64,000 nt of DNA, taken from Lutraria lutraria (lineage: Eukaryota > Mollusca > Bivalvia > Venerida > Mactridae). The stretch covers positions 29,340,399 to 29,404,398 of the forward strand of contig OZ026841.1 in assembly GCA_964023205.1 (NCBI GenBank). Direction: 5' to 3'. The notes under the pieces were generated by a model. The model worked only from the letters and a program-made list of their open reading frames with translations. It was not told where the DNA came from and did not search any database. The position numbers and the translations under genes were made by a program. Of the stretch, positions 10,400 to 23,086 are shown piece after piece; the first letter of the stretch is position 1, and each line of letters opens with the position of its first letter.

Positions 10400-13153
10400 A
10401 TATCGAGGGTTCAAAGGTAAAAGGTGATAACTAACATTTTCAACATTTTGAGAAAATGCAAAAAACGTAAATCTTTATGCAACTTTTATTTCCGAAAATA
10501 ATATTTATCAATTTTGATTGTTTTATATTTGTTGTCCATTTTGGATCGTACTCAGTGAATTTTGCCTTGCTTGATATAATTTGCAAGCAATAATTAATGT
10601 TTTTGGGAAATTAGAAAATGAAATAGAGGCATTTTACAGAGGTAAAAGGTTCTAAGTATACTTAGAACCTGATTAACCACAATTTCGGAAAGGTAAAAGG
10701 TGATAACTACACTTAGCACCTTTTACCCCTGAAGTGGTATGAATGACAGTTCTAGATAATTTATGGTAAAAGGTGATAAGTTAAGCACTTACTGCCTTTT
10801 TCCTATGTTAATTATTAAGATATTGTTATAATTGTTGCGATACAAGTATGACACCGTTTGGTACAATGTTCTTTAGTGTCATTTAGAACACAAAACATAT
10901 ATAATAAGCTAAAACTTGTTCACAACCTAATGTTTCTCATTTATAGAAATATTTCCAAACTCTAAGTACTTTTTGTGTATTACTTTCTAACTATATGGTT
11001 ATTGGGGGCTTTATTCAATGTGTTATGAGGTCTGAGGGAGTTTACACATCGATAAACGACCAGAAATGAAAGTTTAATCCTATTATACACTGGTACAAAT
11101 AAAGTTTTATAACGTTAAATACTTCCTGTTGGAGCCAATGCCAAGCGAAACAAAGTCAGAAATGAACATGTCTCATCTACCACCCACCCCTATCTCTTCT
11201 ATCATAACCATGAATTTGTCAAATTAGTTGTATGTGTTTGGCTGAATGTTCTCGACAATTCTTGCACCAATATTGTGTAATAAAAAAAGTCAAGTACGGT
11301 TCTTAGCGATTTTCCATCTGCCAACATTTTCTGTCGCTTCAACACATTGCTGGCCAGAATTTTGCCAAGACGCTTTGTATGGTAATTAAGCACTTGTTGT
11401 TGCCGAATCAAGTTCTGGCCTCTTTTTATTAACATGGTTTCCTCGACATTTCCAGTCTTTATCTCTGGTTGGTGTACTAGTAACTGGTCTTTTGAGGGAT
11501 GCACATCGGTGCACTAAAGTAGTCATTTTCATTTGTTGGATTTTCATTATCAGGTGTATTTTGTTGTTCTTCAATGTAAATTGTATGATTTATGGTTTTG
11601 TCCGGGCCCTGTTTTGCAAATATTTGTATCCATTATGAGAAGGGTACACCATCAGTATACATGTATCGTCATACTTTTTCTACGTGACTTATGTCATATC
11701 CTTGCTGTTCTGTCAGCATTTCGGTGTTATTTACTATGTTGTAGAGTTTATACGAGCTTTCTCATACATGGTGTCATATTCTATTAACATATCAATACTG
11801 TCATAATAATTATCAAAATGGTCTTGGATGTAAAGCAAGTCTGACCACTCTGTGACTTCCACATGCAGAATAAAATATTTTCAATTTAACAGGGCTCCAG
11901 ATAAATATTTGGGCAAGGGGTATTTTACGCCTTAATCTTTGTTTTGGTGGGGATATTTCAATTTTCTAAGGGTAACGGCAATCATGGAACCACTCTATAG
12001 AGTATTCACTTATAAACACAAACACACACAAAAGCCTTAACTTTTAAATATACTTTGCTGTATTGAGTTCTTCAATATTTAATTAATGAACTTGTTTTGC
12101 ATCCAGTGAAGAATGCACATGTAGCTTGTATACAATACATTTGCCTTATTCAATGTTTAAAATTAAATCACTATAGTCACTGGTACTACATTTAATTTGA
12201 TAGTTACGCATTTTAATCGAATAAAACGAGTATCCGGGATTTTAAGTGCGTATTGGTATGCTCTAGAAATATGTTTATGCGTATTTCGGGAAAACGAATG
12301 CGTATTTACGCAAATACGTACCTTATCTGGAGCCCTGAATTCAGTATATAACCAGAAGTTTGTATAAATATTTATGTACTTCAAGTTGATTGCATGAATA
12401 CGTAAAATTTGCGATTGTTTTTATTGAATTAAGTTCTGAACACAAAAACAACAATAAAACACAATATCTTAGATAACAAAGTCATATAAAATACAAGAAT
12501 TTTCATAACCCAGCACAAAAAGTGGCAATATTTAGAATAGAAGATACAATTCTTGTAATCAACTACAAAGCACGAGACAGTGATAATTTATAATACAGAA
12601 CAAAATACTACTCACCTTGATAAAGAATGATCTATAGCATTGTAATTATTTTCACTGCATAATTTTTTTCTCTAATTTCGCGACTAATTTTGGTCAATAC
12701 ACAATTAAATGACTGCAAATCCAGTGAGAGTCATCTTATCAGTATTATGATTAATTTGCTGCCAGGAATTATTAGACTATATTCTAAGATAAACAAATAA
12801 CCGAGAAATGTCATGGGAAAAAGAGATAGCAGATGGTGCACTATGGATTGAATGAATGTAGTATTTTTCAGAGGTAAAAGGGGATAAAGTCAGTTATCAC
12901 CTTTTTCCACTACAGATTCATCAGCAACTGTCAAATGTAGGGGGACAAGTACACTTAGAACCTTTTACCTCTACAAAATTTATTGAAAGGAAGTTATCAC
13001 AAAATACTTCTTTCGTTTTTGCCCAAATATGGACTGAAATCAACTTCAAAACTTTTGCCAGATATAAAGGACACTAAGTACCTTTGAAAAATCTCAAAAA
13101 GTCGTTTTCGGCAAAAATGTAGTTATCACCTTTTACCTTTGAACCCTCGATAT
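10400..13153. mobile_element. 2.75-kb element nested in copy 2, 4-bp TSD
   Basis: The insert runs 10404-13149, with about 30-bp inverted ends beginning CGAGGGTTCAAAGGTAAAAG and continuing GTGATAACTA. The flanking direct repeat is ATAT (10400-10403 and 13150-13153); copy 1 has the uninterrupted site, which proves the boundaries. The core motif GGTAAAAGGTGATAA recurs near 10417, 10688 and 10763 and, inverted or varied, near 12871, 12893, 12950 and 13123: a subterminal repeat set of the kind transposases bind. A minus-strand frame around 11202-11574 is lysine/glutamine-rich and unrecognised; it may be the remains of a transposase. Superfamily not assigned. Confidence 0.88.
11890..12337. mobile_element. 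448-bp MITE nested inside the 2.75-kb element
   Basis: Inverted ends CAGGGCTCCAGATAA (11890) and TTATCTGGAGCCCTG (ending 12337). The CAGGG terminus suggests hAT affinity, but the eight bases on each side do not match, so no target duplication can be claimed. The right part has repeated CGTATTTACGCAAATACG-type palindromes. This is the third level of nesting at this locus. Confidence 0.7.
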
Positions 13154-15149
13154 CACAATGCAGCTTAAAATGAAGGACCATTACGTTATCTACAACATCG
13201 ACGACATGACAACGATCACGGAAACAAGAAAAGTTAATACCTACAAATAATGTAACAAGTGACAGACCAATATGGAAATTTCTTAAAGTGAACACACCGA
13301 CTAAGTCTGTCCATTGCCAATTGTTCCTGAAACAAACGGAATCCGGGATGTACAGAAGTTTCTCAACCAGAAGGTGCTGAACTGACGGAACAATTGGACA
13401 CATCTATACTATGCTCAGACGCAGAGGACTTTGAAAAAGTAGATCTAACGTTACCGATGAAACAATAAAAGAGACCGTAGTACAATTATAAAAGCTTCTT
13501 GAATCCATCACATCTACTCTAATTATACCCCCATCACACTAGGGCAACGATTGCACTACACCCACCGCGTCCTGACAGGACGTTAGCAAATGAATGCATT
13601 TTGTTATTGTACCACCTGACAAGCCATTTAATTGGATGCTGAAATTGCCGTTTTCTAAATAAGAAATAGAAGAAAAAGAAACATGAAGCAATTTAGATTA
13701 TGTTGCGTTTGTGCATGACTATAAGCAGAAAGAAGACTTCTGTTTGGCCATCATGACCAGTTAATATAAATGGACACATATGGTACAGTATACATACGGA
13801 GCTAGTGAATGCAATGAGGACGTTATTGGGACCTAGGGAGAGAGCACTTCAGTCTGCATGGACGTAGTGAGCACATAATTTGGGCGTAGTATTAACGCAA
13901 TAGACCTGGTGACAACGGGAAGCTGCACGTGTAATGAACTTACTGGCAACGTGATAGACGCAGTGAGAACCTGGCAAAGACGTTGTAAGGGCGTAGTGCG
14001 AGCCTGAGTGCATCATTTCTTTTCGAGTTCGACCCCGTCCCTGCCACGGCTACCAAAATTTTCAGGACGTGATAGGAACTTTGCGAGTGTGGTGCGGACG
14101 TGCTCTGGTGTGATGGGGGCATTATAACTGGCCGTAGACGTCTTCAAGACTGGGTCACCTTCTTTCAAATGGTGGATATTGGCGAATTCGGTGCAAATCA
14201 CGCTTGGATTGACGAGCACGGTGCAACATTGCTATAGATACTAATGAATGGGGCAATGGTGTTAACGAATCGAAGAAATGCAATCAAACTTTTAAGATAA
14301 CAGCAGATTTCTAAATTGTTCAAACTCGTAAATTATATAAGTATGTGCCTAAATCTATTATAATGCAGTTATTAAAAGATATGACCATCTAACAATTTTA
14401 ACTGTTTAAACCATCACAATAATTAAATAGATATCTGTCAACTGCAAAATATTAATTAATGTACACATTTGACTTCAGACTGAAACATCACACACTCTGT
14501 TAGTAACATATACATCAAAAAGAGACTTCAGTTGACACCATACACACTTGTATAGTGCGAAAGGCCTTGTAATATTAACGTGTATACATTTTATTGAATC
14601 TGATAAGCGGTGGGGAGATACTAAGTTATGTTCACAGACATGATGCCTGTATCATGAGTGCTAGATATTTTACAAATGGGTTTCATGTCACAATAAATTT
14701 GCGGAAAACTGTTTTTTACACAGAATAACGCACTAATCTGGCATAATTTGATGAATGACAACGCAATCATTGTACAGAAAACGCATTTTACAACGGCAAA
14801 TACAAACTTAATAAAAACAACTAACAAGACAATCCAAAAACATTTCGTCCCCCTGCAGGTCAAACATTTCAAAATGGCATGTGGAGGTCAGACAACCAGA
14901 GACTGTTTACATAAAATTTCGTTGCATAACATACACATGTTTTCGATGCGAACCGCCTCTCGTGATACGTCGTTGGCCCCCAGTGTTTACTGGATAAGAA
15001 TAATGTCGATGACGTCAACATGACGTCGTCATCGATGATGTCATACATTTTCAGTGATTCCAAGATGGCTGAAAACAAACAGAAATAAATGTGAAATAGG
15101 CAAATCAGAGAAACGTATTGAGCGTACTTTCATCTAAATAGCTGTGTAA

Positions 15150-15765
15150 TCAAACATAATCTACGATACTAGCTGGAGTGTTGAGAAGCCTGAATTCTTC
15201 GACGAACGACCATTGCATAGTGACAAAGTTATGGTTTTTACGGCATCTTGAGTACGCACGGCATAATCGGACCATTTTTCTATGAAGAATGGAATGGAAC
15301 TGTCACAGTTACGAAAGAAAGATACATTGAAATAGTCAATGGAATATTCATTCCAGCACTCGGGAGAAAAACGTTCTATGGATAATGTTTGGTTCCAACA
15401 AGGTGGAGCTACGCCACATACGGCGGAAACATGTGTCACTGAGCAATTCGATATAGAAATTGGGCGATCGGATCATTTCGCTGAAGACCACCATTGCTTG
15501 GCCTCCTCACTCACTGGTCTTAAATTCTTTGGATTAAAATTCTTTTTATGGGGATGCCTGAAGGAAAGCGTTTATGAATACTCCAAAACCAGAAAAAGTA
15601 CTTGATTTGAAGACTTCAATTGATACGGCATGAAATTCATAGTACTATCAGTGGTGTAACATGCATGGACACAATTGGTAATTTTCGACGTCGTTTGTAG
15701 CTGGTTTTGCAGAATAAAGAGGGACAAATCGAACATCTTTTGTGAAAAAAGCATGTGACATTTGA
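15150..15765 (+). pseudogene. Mariner-like transposase relic
   Basis: Conceptual fragments in changing frames match the catalytic domain of IS630/Tc1/mariner transposases of the type with a 'WFQQDGATPHT' box: STHGIIGPFFYEEWNGT near 15251, VTVTKERYIEIVNGIF near 15301, VWFQQGGATPHTAE near 15389, then FFLWGCLKESVY near 15541. The second catalytic aspartate, normally QQDGA, is glycine here (QQGGA), and the segment that should carry the third acidic residue is scrambled. Several frameshifts and stops. No inverted ends were found. It lies just outside copy 2 of the 2.5-kb element and is an old, dead copy. Confidence 0.75.
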
Positions 15766-16751
15766 AAATGATGTATGTGCAGAATAAATCTTACTTGTGT
15801 ACTCTAATCAAATGTATATAACAATATAATTGTATTATCTTAAAATCTGACAAAATCATTGAAGTTATTTATGTTATTATGTATAAATGTATTACGTTTT
15901 TCTACATCCGACATGCCCTTGTTGAACTTGTTATAACAGTTCCAGGTAGTGTAATTTTAGATTCAATTTAGTACTTTCAGTCCTTTGATTTTCTTTTACA
16001 GCTAAGAGTGCTGATGTCAGCTAGACTGCTATAGAAACCATTTACCCTATAGTTGGTAAGTATATGTATTATATTGTTGTAAACATATTTTTGTAATATT
16101 TTAGAGATGTTTGTATATAATGTCATTATTTTGTACATGTAGACGTTTAAAATGTTGCATATATGCAAAATATGTAATACAGTCAAAACTGTGAACAAAG
16201 GCCACCCCATGGAAGGACACAATGTTGGTTTAATTGACAGGGGGGCTTTATTCGGTGGTATTTTTGTTATAAGTAATCAGTAACAGTTTTTAAAAGTATG
16301 ACATTTATTCACAGGGTATCCTATATTTGGAGGTGGCCGCTATAGCACAGGTCTGACTAAAAAGTTTGCTACGACCGTACACAATATATATGATTTTACA
16401 TTTTAGAATGCGTTTTATACAGTAAATAGTGTTTGAAAAATTGATGGAACAATGAGGAACCAAAACTACATGTAGCCGATATATAGTGTTTTTAACTTAT
16501 TATTATAATACGTTATCCAATGTGGACATTTCATGCCCACATCCATAATATACTGTTATCATTGATTATATTCGAAAACCCAGCAAAACAATTATTAATA
16601 TCTGTCATAGACTGTGCATCGGTCACGTGATTATCAAATGTTGCGTAATAGTATCACCACAAGAGAAATCGTAGACTAAATAATCTTTAAAGTTATTAAT
16701 CCACGTCTTTTTCATGTACTGAATCATAACTATTTGAACTCTTCATGAAAA
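15766..16751. other. Non-coding stretch
   Basis: No gene or clear repeat seen. Short frames only. Confidence 0.35.
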
Positions 16752-17003
16752 ACAGACTTGCCTCATTGGTCTAGTGGTTAAGTTCACCGACTTCGAACTA
16801 CTGTAACTTCTCACTGTTAGAGGGTCTTGGGTACGAGCCCAGCTACCGACCATGTCTCTTTATGTGAGAAAGTAGGCAGTTGCTTACAGAGGATGGGAGT
16901 CTAGTACTGGTTCTTCCTAGTAACGATGGTTAGGTGAACTGTCTGCCTCATATGACTCTGACTGTTAGAAAGGGGCGTAAACCCCACAAAACAAGATTTA
17001 AAC
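16752..17003 (+). repeat. tRNA-derived SINE (about 250 bp)
   Basis: The tRNA-like head has an A box (TTGGTCTAGTGGTTAAGTTC), a long variable-arm region as in Ser/Leu tRNAs, and a B box GGGTACGAGCCC. A tRNA-unrelated body of about 150 bp follows, with GATGGTTAGGTGAACTG and a GGGGCGTAAACCCC hairpin, then an ACAAAACAA tail. This layout matches tRNA-type SINEs known from bivalves; I cannot name the family without comparison. Confidence 0.75.
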
Positions 17004-19277
17004 TAGATGCCCAAGGGCAACATGTCGGGTCCGCTGTCAAGAACGATTGCTACCTTGACCTTTCAAGTATGAGTCTGGGTGATGTTCATGATAGCACATC
17101 TCAATGAAGTAAACAAAGTTGTTTCAATATCCTTGAAGGCAAACAGAAGGTACACATCAGACAAGGACCGAAAGTATGATCTTGTGTTATTACTACATCG
17201 TATATACATCTTTTGACTTATTGGCTTATTGACATTTATTACAAACATGAATGTATATATAATCAAATAAGTAAATAAATTAATATGGCATAAGTAAAGT
17301 GGGTGTCAGATCATCCCAAATTAGGCTATGGGCTACTGGGCGAAACCCTCCCCCCCTGGAGGCATTTTTGTAGACACCATTTTTATGAAAGCTCAATGCC
17401 TGCTGATAATTTTCCCAGTGTCTGCAATCTGGGTGTTGGGGCGTTTGTGAACTACAGCATGCTAATTACCGTTACCGAAAAATACGTTTGACAATAATCT
17501 TTTTTTGTTAGAAGTCTTATTCTAGAGATCAGCTTGAACAATTCCTTTGACCATAATAAGTTAGCAAAAGCGTTACTTGTCGATCAAATGCAAAATTTCC
17601 ACCTAATTGCACTATATATGCTCTGTAATTTACGTTACCTTGCGTTACCCTAAAATTACAAGGAAATGACAGTTGTATATGTTAAATAAACACAAAAGCA
17701 GTCGTAAACAATGTTTTTATTCATATTAGGCAAATACTACCACATATTCATGTTTTCCTTTCATTGAATGCTCGTTTATGTCTTCATTGTACGTAAAATA
17801 CGTTACATATAAAAGTATACGTGTTACATGGAAATCATTTATACATGTATTACTGTGATCATATGCTATGATCAAATAGGTATACAGTGATAGGTAATCA
17901 TGATACATTCATTAATACCCATAACTGGAAAACATTTCTAGTTACAAATGTTGTAAAGTTAGACTGGCATAATAGTAGTTTACGTTACATAACGTTACCT
18001 TAATTACGATAAATACTTAACACACTTTACAATGCATAAAACATTGATTTAATGTACAAAATGTATACACTTGATTACTGGCAATACATACATGTAAATT
18101 AACATTCCAACTTTTTTAATTCATCACTGATTGTGTTTTACGTTACATGGTTTTATTTGTGTTACGTTTGAAATGATTCATAAACGAGTAACAACATTTC
18201 TATGAAACTGTTATAAAATCATCATCGAATGTATTCTAAGAATATGTATCTATGAAACAATCAAATTTACAATGATAGCGAAATTGCAAAAAAACATTGT
18301 GCCATTGACACACATAAACATGTGTGTGTCATTTACGTTACAATTTGTTACATGATTATTTATATATATATACTTAAGTGCAATAATGTATGTTATGTCA
18401 GACTTCATTAGCTGTACATAATGTCATCAAGGTATTTTTGTTGTTCTAATGGCAAACGTTCACGAATTTCACAAATCCTCATCACTTTTCTGTTTCATAG
18501 ACAGCATCGACCATACTAATGAGCTCAATGTCATTTTTATAATCAGTGTCTTCTGCATCGCTTGCCTTTGGTACAATATTATCCTCGTATCAGTTGTATT
18601 CCAGCATGTTGTCAGGACCAGGACCGAATTTCAAACCACTTTCATCCACGTTAAGAAGATCAGGATTGCCCTCTAAGCATGGGTCCAAATATACACCTTA
18701 TAATTACCCGTAACACATTGAACATACGAGTCGGGATCTGCAGGGAATGAGTAAGCTCACATACATACCACTTAAAGCGTTTAGAACACAACCATGGCTT
18801 TGATACTTGTCATACCTCAGTTTATTGATGCCATTATATTTCTAATGACCAAACAACACACATACAAATGTCTCAATGGCACTGTAAAGTTCATCCGAAC
18901 AAACTTGCGTAGTAAATTGGCCAATATTGTCATGTAATCTTCATTTATAGGAGCAAAGCTCCTATAGCTATACATTACTTTTTCTAATTACAATTACGTG
19001 ACGTATATCTGCTTTGAAAAAATAGTATAAGTATACATTGCAGACTTTGCAGTTTTGATAAAAGTTGAAGATATATGCAGGATTCTGTTGGTTTCCTCCG
19101 TTTCATCATTAACTGTTTAGGTGACGAAGTTCACTACATATTGAAAATAGTTTCATTCAGTAAAGTAGCACTGGAACACTATATTGTCTCTGAGATTAGT
19201 GAGATTACGTATTGACACATGTAGCTTTGCCTAGGTAATTGTGGTTAATTGGCCAAATAATGTACATCTGTACAGAC
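17004..19277. other. Non-coding, rich in ACGTTAC words
   Basis: No gene supported. Between about 17600 and 18370 the word ACGTTAC recurs without a fixed period. Short frames such as 18449-18676 have no recognisable motif. Confidence 0.35.
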
Positions 19278-19548
19278 TATACACTTGACCAATGTTCTAA
19301 CTACACCGACTTTAAATTTGAATATCTCAGCAACGGCAGTGTTGAATTACACGATTTTTTAAATTCCTGGTTAAAATTATAGTGCATTCATTATTTTGTT
19401 GTTTTTACAACACGGTCGGGTGAATATTGTGCACCAAGGCATGACGGTACAAAATTAATTATTGTGCACGGGCTACATAATGTCTGGCGGGAAATTGATT
19501 ACACGTGGTGAATTACTTCTCAGACGACTGTCCGTTCAAAAAAACACA

Positions 19549-20627
19549 ATGCCTCGTATGTCGATTCAAGATAGGGCCAGAGCTGTGGGTCTAGTTCAGG
19601 GAGGGGCATCGCATTCTCAGGTACGTAAAATAATTGTGCATAATTTGATCCCCTTTTTAATAAAAACGACTGATACTGTGTGCTATACGAACGTTGATGT
19701 TCCTTATTAATCATCCCATCGTTGTTTTCAGGTCGCAAGAATAATGAACGTACAAAAACTATCTATCACCAGCCTGATGGCCAAATTCAGGCGAACCGGA
19801 AGTGTGGACGACCTCCGTAGGCAGCCCCGCCAGAAAGTCACAACTGCGAGACAAGACAGATTTATTGTTCTAAGTCATCTCCGCAACCGGAGACGCACTA
19901 CAGATGAAACAGCACAAGCCATCGTTGGACTTCACGGTCGTCCAATAAGTGCAGAAATCGTCCGTAAACGTTTACGTAGACCATTTCGTGGACTGTCACT
20001 AACCATTCGTCATCGTAGAGCACGTCTACATCTTAGATTTACAAGGGCTAATTGGGCGGTTGTGCTTTTTTTCAGATGAGAAGCGTTTCAAGCTGTATAA
20101 TAATGACGGCCGTACACGTGTCTATAGACGTATTGGAGAAAGGTACACCGATGCATGCGTCATGGAAACAAACTGAATATTTTGGCGGGGGCTCAGTGAT
20201 GATATGGGCAGGAATTTCACTGCATACCAAGACACCTGCTATCATTGTGAATGGTAACTTGACAGCTGTCAGATATCAAAATGAGATTCTACGTCCGGTT
20301 GTGATTCCGCTAATTCAGCAAAACCGTAACATGAAGCTGATGCAAGACGGTGCCACTGCCCATACTGCACGATCTACCATGAACCTCCTTCGGAACAACA
20401 GCATTAACGTACTGGAATGGCCATCAAAGTCTCCAGACCTGAATCCAATTGAGCATGTGTGGGCTGGACGTGTTAGGAAAGTCTATCGAAACCGACCTCA
20501 AAATCTTCAGCAGCTGCGTCTTCAAATTGTCGCAGAATGGAATAGACTTCCTCAAGCGTACTTTAGGAACTTTATTTTGTCGATGAGACAGCAATGTCAG
20601 GCGGTAGCGCGGGCAAATGGAGGATAA
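19549..20627 (+). pseudogene. Tc1-family transposase, intron-bearing, frameshifted
   Basis: DDE transposase that would cut and paste the enclosing element. Start ATG 19549 (MPRMSIQDRARAVGLV). Exon 1 ends ...GASHSQ at 19620; a 111-bp GT...AG intron (19621-19731) follows; exon 2 resumes VARIMNVQK, restoring the N-terminal helix-turn-helix paired-like domain (ITSLMAKFRRTGSVDDLRR). Catalytic domain: the first Asp box (SDEKRF) lies at about 20072 in a shifted frame; then GGGSVMIWAGI, the second Asp in LMQDGATAHT, and Glu in SPDLNPIEHVW (DD34E-type). Two +1 shifts break the frame: one in a run of seven T near 20066-20072, one between about 20155 and 20180. Otherwise nearly full length, about 320 residues, so it was inactivated recently. 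Confidence 0.88.
19621..19731 (+). other. Putative 111-bp intron in Tc1 transposase
   Basis: Starts GTACGT and ends TTGTTTTCAG with a T-rich tract. It contains in-frame stops, and removing it joins ...SHSQ to VARIMN without changing frame, as expected from the family alignment. Confidence 0.75.
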
Positions 20628-20847
20628 ACCCGTTATTGACAATTTTGGCACTTTGGGTTTTAACCCCTACCATGATAAAACATGATTTTTTCATGATGAC
20701 ACGTGATAATTGTCATGTTGATAAAATAAAATAAATGAAATATGATGCATCTTTTTATGTTTAATGGTTAAAGATTGCAAGTGTATTATAATCACAGCAA
20801 TTTACAGTTATACCATCGGTGTAGTTAGAACATTGGTCAAGTGTATA

Positions 20848-21148
20848 TGCTTGACATTCAAATTTTAATTCAAAATGATGATAACATAGGCCTTTAAATG
20901 GTTTAAGGATGGATTTATCTAACACATTTAAACTTCGCACCAGACTGTAATCTCAGTGTTTTGAATCTTGATTAGTGTGACTGTGACACCACCTCTATAA
21001 GACTGCTCAAAGATTAGCTTTATTGACTGTGTCTTATTGTCGTCATTAGATATGAAGCCCATCCGATTTCATGGAGTTATTGTTTTTTTATACCTGAGAG
21101 CAAGAACGTTGAAGCTGCCCAACGTCATCGGCATTCATCTGATTTTAT
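20848..21148. other. Non-coding spacer
   Basis: Nothing recognised between the Tc1 copy and the palindrome. Confidence 0.35.
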
Positions 21149-21293
21149 ATAAATATCTCATCCCACATAGGGTGATAGAACGTAATGTTCACCCGAGACA
21201 AGTAATGTCGACCGAGGCGTTAGCCGAGGTTGACATTACTTTGTCAAGGGTGAACATTACGTTCTATCACCCTATGTGGGATGTGATATTTAT
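21149..21293. repeat. 145-bp cruciform-forming palindrome
   Basis: Arms of about 60 bp (ATAAATATCTCATCCCACAT... and its inverse) pair with few mismatches, around a centre reading ACCGAGGCGTTAGCCGAGGT that is itself a small stem-loop. No coding content. The plan resembles the palindrome at 53390-53531. Confidence 0.9.
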
Positions 21294-21594
21294 TTTATTA
21301 TACCGAAAAAAACAATAATTAAGAAAGACACTAAATGCAACAAACATGTTAACAAATATAACGAAAAATATAATAGAAATTGAAACGAAGCTTCTTTCTG
21401 ACACCATTGTTACTTTTGCTGTCAAAATGTCTACTGCAAAACCTGATGTCAAACGACAATTATATTCTACTAAGTGGCTAAAATGTCTAGACAAGAATAG
21501 TATTCAATCCGACAGAGATTGAATAAAACCCGACATCCGGTAATATCGCTTGAGCGCGTGAGGGCAGTTTCATTATGGCAAGCGGGCCGAAATG

Positions 21595-21645
21595 TAATGT
21601 CAGAGGGTAACATTACGGATTGTCACCCTCTGACGTCACAATAGA
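21595..21645. repeat. Short inverted repeat CAGAGGGT/ACCCTCTG
   Basis: TGTCAGAGGGTAACATTACG is followed by ATTGTCACCCTCTGACGTCA. This is a small hairpin whose words (GTAATGTCA, AACATTACG) echo the palindrome 300 bp upstream, so it may be a relic of a related element. Confidence 0.5.
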
Positions 21646-21799
21646 CTATACAGTAAATAAGTCACGTGAGGTATAATAAAATAGAATGTTTGTTTTATGT
21701 GTCTGATATAAAGTCTGCACGAGACGTTTTAGGCAACTGCTAAGAAATCGTCTCAGCTTCTTGCTCGAATGTGTCCGGAACTGTTATAAGACTCTTCAG

Positions 21800-22255
21800 T
21801 TACACAACTATTAGGCGTTACCATTAACAACATAGGATTTGCCTTCTGTAGAATGGCTAGTTGTTGGTTCTATTGGTGACTCAATATAAGGCACTCGATC
21901 TAGATGAAATGACCAGGTAAGCTTCAGGTCTATGTCATGTTGAACTGACAGGAGCATAAGCTGACCAAATGCGTTACGTTCTGCTCGTATCTGAGTTATT
22001 ATATTATGCTGAAATACTATAAGGATGTGTTTCTTCAAACCTTTGCGTGGGCAATTGATCAATTGCTTCGATAAGGGCTTGTGCTCCCATAGAGCATGGT
22101 TTTATTTTTTCCCAGAACCACTGGCACAATTCCGGAATTTATCATAAGTTCCGCGAGACCACTGTCGTTCATTACTTTACCTAGATGTATCGAAGATGGA
22201 GCTAAAATTTGTGTGAAAGAAATACACCCGTTCTCACAATGGCATTATTGAATTT
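21800..22255 (-). pseudogene. Degenerate repeat-family ORF fragment (low confidence)
   Basis: The minus strand has an 80-residue frame with FGQLMLLSVQHDIDLKLTWS and, upstream in other frames, coding-like fragments. The phrase resembles part of a large unclassified repeated protein family that I associate with coral and mollusc genomes, the one also suspected at 32900-35150. Stops and frameshifts are frequent. No domain assignment is possible. Confidence 0.3.
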
Positions 22256-23086
22256 GTTCCGGAAACTGCCAAATCAATGAGTGCGATTTCATTGCCACTG
22301 CTAGGTCACAGGTTACAATTGCATAATCATTGAAAAAAGAAATATATCTATGAATTACTATGAAATTGATAGACTAAATTAAATATGTATTTGATTAATG
22401 AAATTATTTATTTATTGACAATTGATTGCTTTGATTTGATTGATTGATATGAAAATTTTATAATGAAATGTTTTTTTTAATTTAAGCCTAAATGCCACTT
22501 TAGATTTTATAATGTCTGATGCAAAAAATATCAAGATTTAGTTATACATGCACTTATGTTCACAGTTATATTTTGGTAACGCATGCGGTTAATAATATAC
22601 ACGTATTTTCTGCATTATTGTGACCCTTTTGTCACCTTGTCAACATATAATACAATTGAGTACCATTTACTCATTAGATAGTGTTCTGCTCGATCCAGAA
22701 ACAGTTAGTATATGTTGGTAATCGAATATTTTAGAGTATAAATTATGTGACCTAGTTTCTGTGATATAATATTGGTAACGTAAATTATACCACATTTGAT
22801 GATGTGTTTAACATTTCTACACTCTTGTTTACATTCTCTGTGCTTATAAATATAATTACAAAGCCTTTAACACAAATTATTTTGATCTCTTTGCGGTATT
22901 GTGTTAACTTTAAACTTTCAATTATGGTAACGCCAAAAACTGGCGGTAACGGAATAAAGCCAAGATGGTAGACACTGGGATTTGGAGGTCTTTCCATACA
23001 CTTTCAGAAAAACATACTGTAGAAAAATGCCTCCGGGGGGGTATTGGTGCTCCATAGTCTAAATAGAATTTCAGTTGTTTCGTATG
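22256..23086. other. Non-coding, AT-rich; downstream of GT92 gene 1
   Basis: No gene seen. It contains a CGCCAAAAACTGGCGG mini-hairpin near 22931. The 3' UTR of the minus-strand GT92 gene should start here. Confidence 0.35.

Larger units (their letters stand above)
9731..14990. mobile_element. Same TIR transposon, copy 2, inverted, with 2.75-kb insert
   Basis: The element spans 9736-14985 with the same ends as copy 1 and its own direct repeat TTTAC (9731-9735 and 14986-14990). It is the reverse complement of copy 1: 9736-10403 matches 9717 down to about 9050, and 13150-14985 matches about 9058 down to 7217. The only large difference is an insertion at 10404-13149. Subtracting it leaves about 2.5 kb, equal to copy 1. 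Only 13 bp separate the two elements (8 bp outside both TSDs), so together they form a giant imperfect palindrome centred near 9727. Sequence divergence between copies is low but visible. Confidence 0.9.
19278..20847. mobile_element. Tc1-like transposon with 32-bp TIRs
   Basis: The left end TATACACTTGACCAATGTTC... (19278-19309) is the exact inverse of the right end (20816-20847). TA borders match the Tc1/mariner TA target duplication. At about 1.57 kb the size is usual for the family. It encloses one transposase reading frame, with a short intron and two frameshifts. Confidence 0.9.

Noticed and set aside
15000..15050. TGACGTC-type palindromic words after copy 2 as a regulatory site
   Set aside because: CRE-like words are present, but nothing downstream is a gene; probably chance or element relic.
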